Under the pieces are notes generated by a model. It made no database searches. It was not told the origin of the DNA and saw nothing but the letters and a program-made list of their open reading frames with translations. Made by a program: the position numbers and the translations under genes. Source: JAKFWI01 sp050246435 (GTDB lineage Bacteria; Pseudomonadota; Alphaproteobacteria; Caulobacterales; Aquidulcibacteraceae). From it: DNA of 64,000 bases. This document shows, piece after piece, positions 32,895 through 42,948 of the stretch (position 1 is the first letter of the stretch; every line of letters begins with the position of its first letter). Location of the stretch: assembly GCA_050246435.1 (NCBI GenBank), contig JBFWWB010000001.1:7913-71912 (forward strand), in the 5' to 3' direction.

Positions 32895-35777
32895 ATGCCC
32901 GACAGCGCCTCCGCCGCCCCGCAGCTCGACAGCCAAAGCCGTCTCTATCTGGTCGACGGCTCCGGCTACATCTTCCGCGCCTATCATGCGCTGCCGCCGC
33001 TGACGCGGCCGTCCGACGGGCTGCCCGTTGGGGCGGTCTCCGGCTTTTGCAACATGCTGTGGAAATTTCTCGAGGATGTGAAGGGCCCCGAGAAGCCGAC
33101 GCACCTGGCCATCGTGTTCGACAAATCGGAGCAGACGTTCCGAAAGGACATCTATCCGAAATACAAGGCCCAGCGCCCGCCGGCGCCGGAAGACCTCGTG
33201 CCGCAATTCCCGCTGGTGCGCGAAGCCGCGCGCGCGTTCGGTATTTCGGTGGTGGAGCTCGACGGTTTCGAGGCGGACGATCTGATCGCCACTTATGCGC
33301 GCCTTGCTGCGCGCGCCGGCGCGAAAGTGAACATCGTTTCTTCCGACAAGGATCTGATGCAACTCGTCGAGGATGGGATCATCCATCTGTTCGATCCGAT
33401 GAAGCAGAAGCCGATCGGCCCTGCCGAGGTGATGGAGAAATTCGGCGTCGGCCCAGACAAGGTGATCGACGTGCAGGCGCTGATGGGCGATTCCACCGAC
33501 AACGTGCCCGGCTGCCCTGGCATCGGTCAGAAAACGGCCGCCGAACTGATCACCGCCTATGGCGACATCGAAACGCTGCTGGCGCGCGCGGGCGAGATCA
33601 AGCAGCCGAAGCGCCGCGAAGCGTTGATCGCCAATGCCGATCTGATCCGCGTGTCCAAGGAATTGGTGACCTTGAGAGACGACACGCCCCTGCCCGAGCC
33701 GGTGGAGGCGTTCGCCGTCGCCGATCCCGATCCGGGAACCTTGCTCGCCTTTCTCGATACGATGCAATTCACCACCTTGGGCCGGCGCGTGCGCGAGCAT
33801 TTCGCGCGCACGGGCGCGCCTGCGCCGGAGCAGGCGCCGGCGGAGATCAAGATCGCCGAGGCGCTGCAAGAGCCGGCGATAGACTTCAACGCCTACGAAA
33901 CGGTCGACACGCTGGAAAAGCTTTCGCACTGGATCGCGCGCGCGCAGGAGGCGGGCTTCGTCGGCTTGGCCGCACAAGGCGACACGCACGGCACGCCGAG
34001 GGCGCGGCTCATCGGCGTTTCGCTGGCGCTTTCGGCCAATCAGGCTTGTTACATCCCGCTGGCGCACGTGCGGCGCAGCGAACCCGTGGGCGATCTCTTC
34101 GCCGCGCCGCCGCCCGGAGAATTGCAGCCCCCCACGCCGGAGGCGGTCGATGCGCCCGCCGTGCAAATCCCGCTCGACGCCGCGATTCTGGCGCTCAAGC
34201 CGCTGCTGGAAGATCCCACGGTGCTGAAGATCGGCCACGACGTGAAGCGCAGCCGCGCGCTGTTGGGGCGCCACGGCGTGCGCCTTGCGCCGTTCGACGA
34301 CGTGATGCTGATTTCCTACGCGCTCGCCGGCGGGCTGGACGAGCACGACCTGGAATCCCTGAGCGAGCAGCATCTGGGCCACAAGCCGATTTCCTTCGCG
34401 GACGTGTGCGGCAGCGGCAAGGGACAGATCCCGTTCGACCGCGCGCCGGTGGCGATGGCGGCGCGCTATTCCGCCGAAGACGCCGACATCACCATACGCC
34501 TGTGGCGGCGGCTGAAGCCGCGCCTCGCGCGTGAGCGCGTGCGCACCGTCTATGAAACCCTGGAGCGCCCGATCGCGCCGGTGCTGGGCGACATGGAGGA
34601 AGCGGGCGTGCGCGTCGATGCGAACGTGCTGTCCCGCCTATCGGGCGATTTCGCGCAGCGCATGGGCGCGCTGGAAGACGAGGCATACAAGATCGCCGGC
34701 AAGCAGTTCAACATGGGCAGCCCCAAGCAGATCGGGGACATCTTCTTCGGCGAGATGGGCCTGCCTGGCGGACGCAAAACCAAAACCGGCGCCTGGAGCA
34801 CCGACGCCGACGTGCTGGAGGATTTGGCGGCCCAAGGCCATGCGTTGCCGCGCGTGCTGCTGGACTGGCGCCAGCTTTCCAAGCTGCGCTCGACCTACAC
34901 GGAAGCGCTGCGCGAGGCGATCGATCCAAAAACCGCGCGCGTGCACACCACGTTTCAATTGGCGGCGACCACGACGGGGCGGCTCTCCTCCTACGATCCC
35001 AATCTGCAGAATATTCCGATCCGCACCGATGAAGGCCGTCGCATCCGCGAGGCGTTCATCGCCGATCCGGGCGCGAAGCTGATCTCGGCGGACTATTCGC
35101 AGATCGAGTTGCGCCTGCTGGCGCATGTCGCCGATATTCCGGCGCTGAAGCAGGCATTCATGGACGGGCTGGACATCCACGCGATGACCGCCTCGGAAAT
35201 GTTTTCGACACCCATCGAAGGCATGGACCCGATGATCCGTCGCCAGGCGAAGGCGATCAATTTCGGCATCATCTACGGGATATCCGCGTTCGGCCTGGCG
35301 CGCAATCTGGGCATCGAGCGCGGCGTGGCCGACGCCTACATCAAGCAATATTTCGAGCGCTTCCCCGGCATCCGCGACTACATGGAGCGCACGAAGGCGC
35401 TGGCGCGCGAAACGGGTTATGTGACGACGATCTTCGGGCGGCGCTGCTGGGCGCCGGGCATCAAGTCGCGCAACCCGACGGAGCGCGCCTATGGCGAACG
35501 CCAGGCGATCAATGCGCCGCTGCAGGGCGCCGCCGCCGACATCATCCGGCGTGCGATGGTCCGCGTGCCCGCCGCGCTCGCCGCCGCCGGCCTCAAGACG
35601 CGCATGCTGCTGCAGGTGCACGACGAATTGGTGTTCGAGGCGCCGGAGGCGGAAGTCGCGGAAGCAAGCGCGCTGGTGAAGTCCGTGATGGAGGCGGCGG
35701 CGCTGCCGGCGGTGGCGCTATCGGTGCCGCTGACGGTGGAGGCGAAGGCCGGCCGGACCTGGGCCGAAGCGCACTAG
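32895..35777 (+). CDS. polA: DNA polymerase I
   Basis: 960 residues with three domains. The 5'-3' exonuclease is at about 1-290 (LYLVDGSGYIFRAYHA, VVELDGFEADDLIATYA). The central 3'-5' exonuclease fold is at about 330-540. The polymerase is at about 550-960 (LISADYSQIELRLLAH, RRQAKAINFGIIYGISAFG and QVHDELVFEAP). It fills gaps and removes Okazaki primers. The exonuclease metal ligands look lost: A359 and Q361 replace the Asp and Glu of motif I and S453 replaces the motif II Asp, while Y525 and D529 of motif III remain. Proofreading is therefore probably weak or absent. Confidence 0.96.
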   Translation: MPDSASAAPQLDSQSRLYLVDGSGYIFRAYHALPPLTRPSDGLPVGAVSGFCNMLWKFLEDVKGPEKPTHLAIVFDKSEQTFRKDIYPKYKAQRPPAPEDLVPQFPLVREAARAFGISVVELDGFEADDLIATYARLAARAGAKVNIVSSDKDLMQLVEDGIIHLFDPMKQKPIGPAEVMEKFGVGPDKVIDVQALMGDSTDNVPGCPGIGQKTAAELITAYGDIETLLARAGEIKQPKRREALIANADLIRVSKELVTLRDDTPLPEPVEAFAVADPDPGTLLAFLDTMQFTTLGRRVREHFARTGAPAPEQAPAEIKIAEALQEPAIDFNAYETVDTLEKLSHWIARAQEAGFVGLAAQGDTHGTPRARLIGVSLALSANQACYIPLAHVRRSEPVGDLFAAPPPGELQPPTPEAVDAPAVQIPLDAAILALKPLLEDPTVLKIGHDVKRSRALLGRHGVRLAPFDDVMLISYALAGGLDEHDLESLSEQHLGHKPISFADVCGSGKGQIPFDRAPVAMAARYSAEDADITIRLWRRLKPRLARERVRTVYETLERPIAPVLGDMEEAGVRVDANVLSRLSGDFAQRMGALEDEAYKIAGKQFNMGSPKQIGDIFFGEMGLPGGRKTKTGAWSTDADVLEDLAAQGHALPRVLLDWRQLSKLRSTYTEALREAIDPKTARVHTTFQLAATTTGRLSSYDPNLQNIPIRTDEGRRIREAFIADPGAKLISADYSQIELRLLAHVADIPALKQAFMDGLDIHAMTASEMFSTPIEGMDPMIRRQAKAINFGIIYGISAFGLARNLGIERGVADAYIKQYFERFPGIRDYMERTKALARETGYVTTIFGRRCWAPGIKSRNPTERAYGERQAINAPLQGAAADIIRRAMVRVPAALAAAGLKTRMLLQVHDELVFEAPEAEVAEASALVKSVMEAAALPAVALSVPLTVEAKAGRTWAEAH

Positions 35778-35780
35778 CGT

Positions 35781-36287
35781 TCAGAAGCGCAGCTTCGCCT
35801 GCACCCTGAACGATCGCGCCGCCATCGCGACCGGTTCGCCGCGCGCTTCGCCGGCGGCGCGCGTGGCGTAGAGATACGCAAGATTGCGGTCTTCCGTGTC
35901 GAACAGGTTGACGCTTTCGAGCGCCAGCGTAACGCCGCCGAGGCGCCACCCGATCCGCCCGTTGACGATCGCCGGCTCCGCGCGCGCCGCCTCGCCGAAC
36001 GCCGCCGCGGGAACGCCTTCGGCGTACAGCTCCACCCGCGAGGAAAGGCGCAGCGCCAAAGCGGCGGAAGACCGCACCGTGCCCGCCGCGGCCTCGACGC
36101 CATGGGTGAGCCGCAGGCGCGGCAGCAGCCCATCGCCGCGCACCGGCGGCGGATCGATGCGTTCGATCGCGGAGACGAGCGTAAGCGGCTGCTCCCTGGC
36201 GGCTTGATCGTCAGCCCACGCCGGCGTGGCGAGCAGCGAAAGCGCCCACGCGCATAGCGCGGCGAAGGCCTGCGCCCCTCGCCTCAA
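35781..36287 (-). CDS. miniature TonB-dependent-receptor-like protein
   Basis: 168 residues with a clear signal peptide (LSLLATPAWADD at the cleavage region). The C-terminal part reads like the last strands of a TonB-dependent receptor barrel: ALESVNLFDTEDRNLAYLYATR, and the terminal aromatic FRVQAKLRF. The plug domain and most of the barrel are missing, so it is either a remnant formed by internal deletion or a small beta-barrel of its own. The frame is intact. It is convergent with polA, four bases apart. Confidence 0.62.
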   Translation of the reverse strand: MRRGAQAFAALCAWALSLLATPAWADDQAAREQPLTLVSAIERIDPPPVRGDGLLPRLRLTHGVEAAAGTVRSSAALALRLSSRVELYAEGVPAAAFGEAARAEPAIVNGRIGWRLGGVTLALESVNLFDTEDRNLAYLYATRAAGEARGEPVAMAARSFRVQAKLRF

Positions 36288-36385
36288 TGCCAGATGCCGC
36301 GTTGTAACACGCGTTCAGGATTCAGCGATTTGCGCGCCGCCTCAAACCTTTTCAGCCTAAAGGAAGGGCGGCGCCCGCTTTTTGA

Positions 36386-36985
36386 TCACTCTTGTTCGTC
36401 GTCGCGCGGCGGCGGCTTGTGTTCGGCGGCTTCCAGCAAGTCCAAGATCTGGATGCGCAGATGCGGCGACTTGGAAAGCGCCGTCGTCGCCTCCTTGGTC
36501 ATCAGCAGGCGCTTCGCCGGCTCCAGCGCCGATTTCGCGCACGCCCCCGCAGGCAGCACGCCCCGCGCCAGTAGAGACAGAAGCGCAGCGGCGCGATTTT
36601 CCGGCGGCGCGCCGGATTCCAGCACCGTTTCGACGATGCGCAGACCCCACATCACGCGCATGCCGTTGCGGTCGAGATCGACCATCGCCTCGTCACGATC
36701 GCGGCGGCGCATCGTGCTGTCGCGGACCAGGCGCTGCAGCTCCGCCAGCCGGCGCAGCCGCACCACCGCCGGCACCAGCGGATCGAGCACCGCCCGCTCG
36801 AAGGATTGCGCATGCAGCGCGCGGCGGACGACGCGGGCGAACTTCTTCTGGTCCAGCTCGTCCTGAAGGTCGCCCGCACCCTTGAGCAGCAGGCGCAGCC
36901 GCGCGAAGCCGGCGGGCTCGGGCTGGCCGTCATCCAGCGCTTCAGACAGCGCATCGGCCTGGGCTGCGGCTGTAATCACCGGCAA
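36386..36985 (-). CDS. hypothetical helical protein
   Basis: About 200 residues if started at the TTG near 36985; an ATG at 37087 would add about 34 residues but would lie only 25 bases from the divergent chvI start. The product is helical and charged (ELDQKKFARVVRRALHAQSFER, LAELQRLVRDSTMRRRDRDEAM) with no signal or membrane segment, and ends in an acidic tail. I do not recognise a family. Position next to chvI suggests, at most, a shared promoter region. Confidence 0.55.
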   Translation of the reverse strand: MPVITAAAQADALSEALDDGQPEPAGFARLRLLLKGAGDLQDELDQKKFARVVRRALHAQSFERAVLDPLVPAVVRLRRLAELQRLVRDSTMRRRDRDEAMVDLDRNGMRVMWGLRIVETVLESGAPPENRAAALLSLLARGVLPAGACAKSALEPAKRLLMTKEATTALSKSPHLRIQILDLLEAAEHKPPPRDDEQE

Positions 36986-37111
36986 AGCTTGCCAAATATC
37001 GCCTAAGACCAGGTTACGGCCGGCCGCCGGGAACCGGCAAAAGCTTGCTTTCGCCGCCGCTTTCCTGAAAAAACCGCAAAGCCGCAAGGCGTTTGGACGC
37101 TTCTTTCAGCC

Positions 37112-37810
37112 ATGCCCACGATCGCCCTGGTCGACGACGACGAAAACATCCTCGCCTCCTTGAAGATCTTCTTCGAGGCGGAAGGCTACGCCGTGAAGGC
37201 CTTTCATGACGGCCAGACGGCCCTCGCGGCGCTCTCCGAAAGCCCGCCAGACGTCGCCATCCTGGACATCAAGATGCCCCGGATGGACGGCATCGAGATG
37301 CTGCGTCGGCTACGCCAGGCCTCCGATCTGCCGGTCATCTTCCTCACCTCGAAGGACGATGAGATGGACGAGGTCGTGGGCTTCAACGTCGGGGCCGACG
37401 ATTACATCAAAAAGCCGTTCTCCCAGCGTTTGCTCAGCGAACGGGTGAAAGCGCTGCTGCGCCGGTCGCGCAGCGGGCCCGGCGGCGCTGGCGAAACGGG
37501 TGACCGCAAGACCATTGTCCGCGGCCAGCTGAGCCTCGATCCGAACCGCCATTCCTGCACCTGGAAGGGCGCACCGGTTCGCCTCACGGTCACGGAATTC
37601 CTGATCCTGCAGGCGCTCGCTAACCGTCCAGGCTTCGTGAAAAGCCGGGACCAGTTGATGGACGCGGCTTATGACGACCAAGTCTATGTCGACGACCGCA
37701 CCATCGACAGCCACATCAAGCGGCTCCGAAAGAAATTCCGCGAGGTCGATACCGAGTTCGATGCGATCGAGACGCTCTACGGGGTCGGTTATCGCTACAA
37801 CGAAGCGTGA
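37112..37810 (+). CDS. chvI: response regulator ChvI
   Basis: A 232-residue OmpR-family regulator. The receiver domain has the acidic pocket LVDDDEN, the phosphoacceptor Asp52 in AILDIKMPRMDG and the conserved Lys in YIKKPFS. The C-terminal winged helix includes TVTEFLILQALA and VDDRTIDSHIKRLRKKF. ChvI with ChvG controls envelope, acid and host-adaptation genes in alphaproteobacteria. The kinase gene follows with overlap, and the EIIA/HPr genes complete the typical synteny. Confidence 0.95.
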   Translation: MPTIALVDDDENILASLKIFFEAEGYAVKAFHDGQTALAALSESPPDVAILDIKMPRMDGIEMLRRLRQASDLPVIFLTSKDDEMDEVVGFNVGADDYIKKPFSQRLLSERVKALLRRSRSGPGGAGETGDRKTIVRGQLSLDPNRHSCTWKGAPVRLTVTEFLILQALANRPGFVKSRDQLMDAAYDDQVYVDDRTIDSHIKRLRKKFREVDTEFDAIETLYGVGYRYNEA

Positions 37811-39374
37811 AAATCGCCGCCGGGACCTGTGGTCGTCCCGGATTGCACGTCTCATTTTCGCTTGGAATTTCGTCGGGTTCGCGGTGCTCACCGTGGGCGC
37901 GCTGCTGCTGACGGAACTGCGCGAGCAGCTGATCCGCGCAAAGATCGACGCGCTGCAATCGGAAGGCCAGCTGATCGCCAGCGTGCTGGCCGACACCTCC
38001 ACCGTCGGCGAGCCCGCGCCGGCGCTGATGGAGGCGCGCGCAGCCGCAGTGCTGCAACGGCTGACCCTGCCCCCCGCGACGCGCCTGCGCCTGTTCACGC
38101 CGGCCGGCCGGCTGGTCGCGGATTCCAATGTCATCAACGATCGCATTGTCGAGCGCCGCTTGCCGGAAGCGCCGAGGCCGCCGAACGAGGCGAACGATCG
38201 CGCGGCGATGCAAATCCCCCCGCTTTCCGACTGGCGCCCGGAGCACACGCTGGCGCAGGAGCGCGGGCTCGCCGCACGCGGAACGCCCGCCAACGGCCAG
38301 CGGCTTAACGATCTGGGCGAGCGCGTCGTCAGCGTGTCGCTGCCGGTGCAGCATGTGCAGGCGGTAGTCGGCGTCATCACGCTGGAATCCAGCGACGTGG
38401 AGGATATCCTGCGCGCGCAGCGCCGTTCGATGATGCCGTTCATCGTCGGCGCAGGCGCGATTTCGCTGCTGTTTTCCGCGCTGCTGGCGCTGGTGATCGC
38501 CAAGCCGCTGCGGGCGCTGGCGATCGCTGCCGACGAAGTGCGCGAAAGCGGCGCGACGCGGCTGGTGCTGCCGGAGGAATCCCGGCGCAAGGACGAGATC
38601 GGCGATCTTGCGCAGGCGCTGGAGCGGATGACCGGCGCCCTCGCCGATCGGATCGACACGAACGAGCGCTTCGCCGCCGACGTCGCACACGAACTGAAGA
38701 ATCCGCTCACCTCGATCCGCAGCGCCGTGGAGACCGCGAGTGCGATCCGCGACGAGGAGCAACGCGGGCGCCTCATGGGCATCATTCGTGCAGACGTGAC
38801 GCGGATGGACCGTCTGATCACGGATATCTCCCGCGCGTCCCGTCTTGAGGCGGAAATCGCACGCGGCGCGCAGGAGCTCGTCGACGTCGGCAAGCTGTTG
38901 GCGGATTTGGCGGAGACCTACGCCGCCACCACCAAGCCGGGCGAGGCCACCGTGGTGTTCGCGGGACCGCCGCCGCCCGCCGCGCTAGTGCGCGGCCAGT
39001 CCGGCCCGCTGGGCCAAGTGTTCCGCAATCTGATCGACAATGCGTGTTCGTTCAGCCCGCCCGGCGGCGCGGTCACCGTCGCACTCAAACTGCTGGTGCG
39101 GAAGGACGGGCGCTGGCTGCAGGCCACGGTCGAGGATCAGGGCCCCGGCATTCCCAGCGACAATCTGGATTCGGTCTTCAAGCGCTTCTATACCGACAGA
39201 CCGAAAGGCGCGGCGTTCGGTCGCAATTCGGGTCTGGGCTTATCCATCGCACGACAAATTGTAGAGGGTCACCAAGGTCGCATTTGGGCCGAAAACATCG
39301 GCCAGAATCTCAAGGGGCCCAACGGGGCTCGCCTGGTGGTGGAACTGCCGGCGGCCCGGGAGATCGGCCGGTGA
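37761..39374 (+). CDS. chvG: sensor histidine kinase ChvG
   Basis: Roughly 537 residues. A first membrane helix (RLIFAWNFVGFAVLTVGALLL) and a second (FIVGAGAISLLFSALLALVIA) flank a periplasmic sensor domain. HAMP follows, then the H-box FAADVAHELKNPLTSIRS and an ATPase domain (NLIDNACSFSPPGGAV, GRNSGLGLSIARQIVEGH). It senses acidic or envelope stress in relatives and phosphorylates ChvI. The start is uncertain: ATG 37761 overlaps chvI by 50 bases and has no strong ribosome site, and no better start exists near the first helix. Confidence 0.92.
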   Translation: MRSRRSTGSVIATTKRENRRRDLWSSRIARLIFAWNFVGFAVLTVGALLLTELREQLIRAKIDALQSEGQLIASVLADTSTVGEPAPALMEARAAAVLQRLTLPPATRLRLFTPAGRLVADSNVINDRIVERRLPEAPRPPNEANDRAAMQIPPLSDWRPEHTLAQERGLAARGTPANGQRLNDLGERVVSVSLPVQHVQAVVGVITLESSDVEDILRAQRRSMMPFIVGAGAISLLFSALLALVIAKPLRALAIAADEVRESGATRLVLPEESRRKDEIGDLAQALERMTGALADRIDTNERFAADVAHELKNPLTSIRSAVETASAIRDEEQRGRLMGIIRADVTRMDRLITDISRASRLEAEIARGAQELVDVGKLLADLAETYAATTKPGEATVVFAGPPPPAALVRGQSGPLGQVFRNLIDNACSFSPPGGAVTVALKLLVRKDGRWLQATVEDQGPGIPSDNLDSVFKRFYTDRPKGAAFGRNSGLGLSIARQIVEGHQGRIWAENIGQNLKGPNGARLVVELPAAREIGR

Positions 39375-39477
39375 CATACGCCGTCCTTCGCAAGCGCATT
39401 TACTTTTCCGGCAGCCCCGGACAGCTATGCTCCCGCACGGCCGCACACGGACACGCGGGGATGGCGGAGCGCGAGCG

Positions 39478-39882
39478 ATGATCGGCGTGGTGATCGTGAC
39501 CCACGGGCAGCTTGCCGAAGCGTTCGTGGCAGCGGCGGAGCATGTGCTGGGCCCCCAACGCCAGATGGCCGCGGTGGACATCGGCCCCGACGACGACATG
39601 GGCGACCGCCGGCGCGACATCATCGATGTCGTGCGCAGCGTCGACACCGGCGACGGCGTCATCATCCTCACCGACATGTTCGGCGGCACGCCTTCCAACC
39701 TGGCGATCTCGATCATCAACGAAACCCGCGCTGAAGTGATCGCCGGCGTGAACCTGCCGATGTTGATCAAGCTCGCGGTAGAGCGCGAACGCGCGCCGCT
39801 TGCGAAAGCCGCGGCCTTGGCTCAAGAGGCGGGGCGCCACTATATCCGCTTGGCGTCGGCGGAACTCGCCGCACAGAATTAG
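39478..39882 (+). CDS. PTS mannose-type EIIA component
   Basis: 134 residues of the ManX/EIIA-Man fold: the phosphorylated His9 is in VIVTHGQLAEAF, and ILTDMFGGTPSN is the typical second motif. In alphaproteobacteria this is a regulatory phosphocarrier of the incomplete PTS, receiving phosphate from HPr and relaying metabolic state rather than sugar. It follows chvG after 103 bases, where hprK would normally lie, and precedes ptsH by 17 bases. Confidence 0.93.
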   Translation: MIGVVIVTHGQLAEAFVAAAEHVLGPQRQMAAVDIGPDDDMGDRRRDIIDVVRSVDTGDGVIILTDMFGGTPSNLAISIINETRAEVIAGVNLPMLIKLAVERERAPLAKAAALAQEAGRHYIRLASAELAAQN

Positions 39883-39899
39883 CGATCACGGGTACAGCT

Positions 39900-40199
39900 T
39901 TGGACGAGTCCGATGGCGTCGGCGCCTCTGTCGTGCGCCGTACACTGGAAATCGTGAATCCGCGCGGCCTGCATGCGCGCGCCTCGCGCAAGCTCGCCGA
40001 GCTGGCGCTGCGCTACGATGCGCAAATCCTGGTGCGCCGCGAGGACGGCGAAGCCGACGCCACCTCGCTCATGGATCTCATGATGCTGGGCGCGGGCCTG
40101 GGTTCGGAGATCGAGGTTTCGGCGCAAGGCCCCGACCGCGAGGCCGCCGTCGAGGCGATCGCCGTGCTGGTGGCCGACGGGTTCGGCGAGCGCGACTAG
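39900..40199 (+). CDS. ptsH: HPr phosphocarrier protein
   Basis: 99 residues from a TTG start. The phospho-His25 is in NPRGLHARASRKLAEL, and the regulatory serine, Ser56, in DATSLMDLMML. HPr passes phosphate from EI to EIIA. The serine motif is what HPr kinase (HprK) would modify, yet no hprK gene is present in this locus. It is the second gene of the EIIA-HPr pair and is followed by a SemiSWEET gene. Confidence 0.93.
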   Translation: MDESDGVGASVVRRTLEIVNPRGLHARASRKLAELALRYDAQILVRREDGEADATSLMDLMMLGAGLGSEIEVSAQGPDREAAVEAIAVLVADGFGERD

Positions 40200-40228
40200 A
40201 AAAACACAAAACCCTGGGGGAGAAACGC

Positions 40229-40525
40229 ATGCAATTGGACCTTCTCGAAGGCCTGGGCGCCGTAGCCGGCGCGCTCGGCTCGCTGGCGGCGACGCCGCAA
40301 ATGATCAAGATCCTCAAGACCCGTCATGCCGGCGACGTTTCCGCGCTGACTTTCGGGCTGACCACCGCCGGGGCCACGCTGTGGCTAATCTACGGCATCG
40401 GGCGCGAAGCCCCCTCGCTCGCGGTGTCGAGCGCAGTGGCGCTGCTGATCAACGGGGCGGTGCTCTGGCTCAAGATGTTCGGCGCACCCCGGCCCGCAGC
40501 GCATACCGGCGACGCCGCTTCCTAG
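40229..40525 (+). CDS. SemiSWEET sugar transporter (MtN3/PQ-loop)
   Basis: 98 residues forming one triple-helix bundle. The PQ-loop signature appears as GSLAATPQMIKILKTRHAGDVS, with the second and third helices in TTAGATLWLIYGI and SAVALLINGAVLWLK. SemiSWEETs dimerise to pass sugars across the inner membrane without energy input. GGGGGAG at 40216-40222 is the ribosome site. Placement right after the PTS regulatory genes suggests a link with sugar sensing, but that is inference. Confidence 0.88.
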   Translation: MQLDLLEGLGAVAGALGSLAATPQMIKILKTRHAGDVSALTFGLTTAGATLWLIYGIGREAPSLAVSSAVALLINGAVLWLKMFGAPRPAAHTGDAAS

Positions 40526-40543
40526 GCGCAAGGCTCAGTAACG

Positions 40544-40565
40544 CATATAAAGACATGTTTATGTG
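40544..40565. promoter_or_regulatory. AT-rich imperfect palindrome upstream of ahcY
   Basis: The 22-base stretch 40544-40565 reads as an imperfect palindrome (16 of 22 positions symmetric) with core ATAAA...TTTAT. It stands out in a region of about 67% GC and lies 66 bases before the ahcY start. This is the expected shape and place for an operator; an ArsR-family SAH-responsive repressor (SahR type) is one candidate, named by analogy only. Confidence 0.5.
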
Positions 40566-40631
40566 TTTATTGCCCTGAGCCCGCGGGCTTGCTAGAGGAG
40601 CGGTTCGCCCCGCCTCGAACTGGAGCCCCGC

Positions 40632-42032
<1,401 letters not shown>

Positions 42033-42091
42033 AACGCGGCGCTTCCGCCCCAGCCGGGAGCCGCTATAGAAGCGCGTGAGGATACGCCCAC

Positions 42092-42817
42092 GTGCAAATC
42101 TCAGCGGCCAGGACGATCTCGGCTTTCACGGCCCGCGCCCTGTTCCTGGGCTTTCTGTTCGTCCTCGTCGTGGCGCTGCAGCTCGCCTCGGTCGCGGCGC
42201 TGCGCGGGCTGGGTCTCGGCGGCTCCGTCGCGCTGCTTATTTCCGGCGCGATCATCCTGGCGGTGATGATCGGCGCTTCGATGGCGGCGCAAGCGCTGGC
42301 GCGGCGCGCCCGGGCGCGCACGGAAGCCGCGCGCGCGGCGATGGGGCTGCCCGACGGCGCGTGCTGTTTTGTGTGGCGGCGCCATGCGGCGGAAGCGGAA
42401 TTCCCCTGGGAATTGGAAGGCGATGTGCGCGCTGCCTACCCGCCGCTGGCGCGCAAGCTGGGCGTCGAGGGCTACGCGCTGATTGATTTCGAGGTCGGCG
42501 CTGATGGCGCGGCGAAAAATCTCCACTGCATCGACGTGTGGCCTGCCCAGGCGTTCTATGCGGCGGCAGCGGAAGCGCTGACGGCGGCGCGGTTTCGCCT
42601 GCGCCCCGGCGCCGGCGTGCGGTTCGGACCGAGCTACCGCATCCCGTTCGTGTTCCGCATCCGCGGGGCCGCGCGCGTGCGCGACCGCGGGCGCTCCGCG
42701 TTCAGCCCCATCGGCTACGCGCTGCGGCGCGGGGCTGCGCGCCTCGGCCGCGCGATCGCCGCCGGCGCGCATGCGACGCGCCTGTGGGCGACCCGGAAAA
42801 TTTCGCGCTCCCTCTGA
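42092..42817 (+). CDS. TonB C-terminal-domain membrane protein
   Basis: 241 residues from GTG 42092. Two membrane helices (about 12-36 and 44-66) precede a soluble region in which ALIDFEVGADGAAKNLHC and AAAEALTAARFRLRPG match the TonB C-terminal fold. TonB proteins carry proton-motive energy to outer-membrane receptors; the usual proline-rich spacer is missing here, so this may be a TonB-like envelope protein and not a true transducer. The tail is very Arg-rich. Confidence 0.68.
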   Translation: MQISAARTISAFTARALFLGFLFVLVVALQLASVAALRGLGLGGSVALLISGAIILAVMIGASMAAQALARRARARTEAARAAMGLPDGACCFVWRRHAAEAEFPWELEGDVRAAYPPLARKLGVEGYALIDFEVGADGAAKNLHCIDVWPAQAFYAAAAEALTAARFRLRPGAGVRFGPSYRIPFVFRIRGAARVRDRGRSAFSPIGYALRRGAARLGRAIAAGAHATRLWATRKISRSL

Positions 42818-42853
42818 AAAACGCCATTCGCGTTTACGGAATTTCAAGCCGGC

Positions 42854-42868
42854 TTAGGCATTCGTTAA
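42854..42868 (+). promoter_or_regulatory. possible CtrA binding site upstream of divL
   Basis: TTAG-N7-TTAA (42854-42857 and 42865-42868, with CC following the second half) matches the CtrA consensus TTAA-N7-TTAA with a single mismatch. It lies about 80 bases before the divL start. CtrA is the cell-cycle master regulator whose activity DivL controls, which makes the position meaningful. Confidence 0.5.
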
Positions 42869-42948
42869 CCGCGCCTAGGCTGCGCGACGCATATCTTTCG
42901 CAGCCGCCTTGGGCGAAGATTCGCCGACGCAGATGATTCGGGGTTCCC

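Noticed and set aside
40526..40631. Possible SAH or SAM riboswitch before ahcY
   Set aside because: The 106-base gap is too short and shows only the AT-rich palindrome, with none of the conserved riboswitch stems I would expect.
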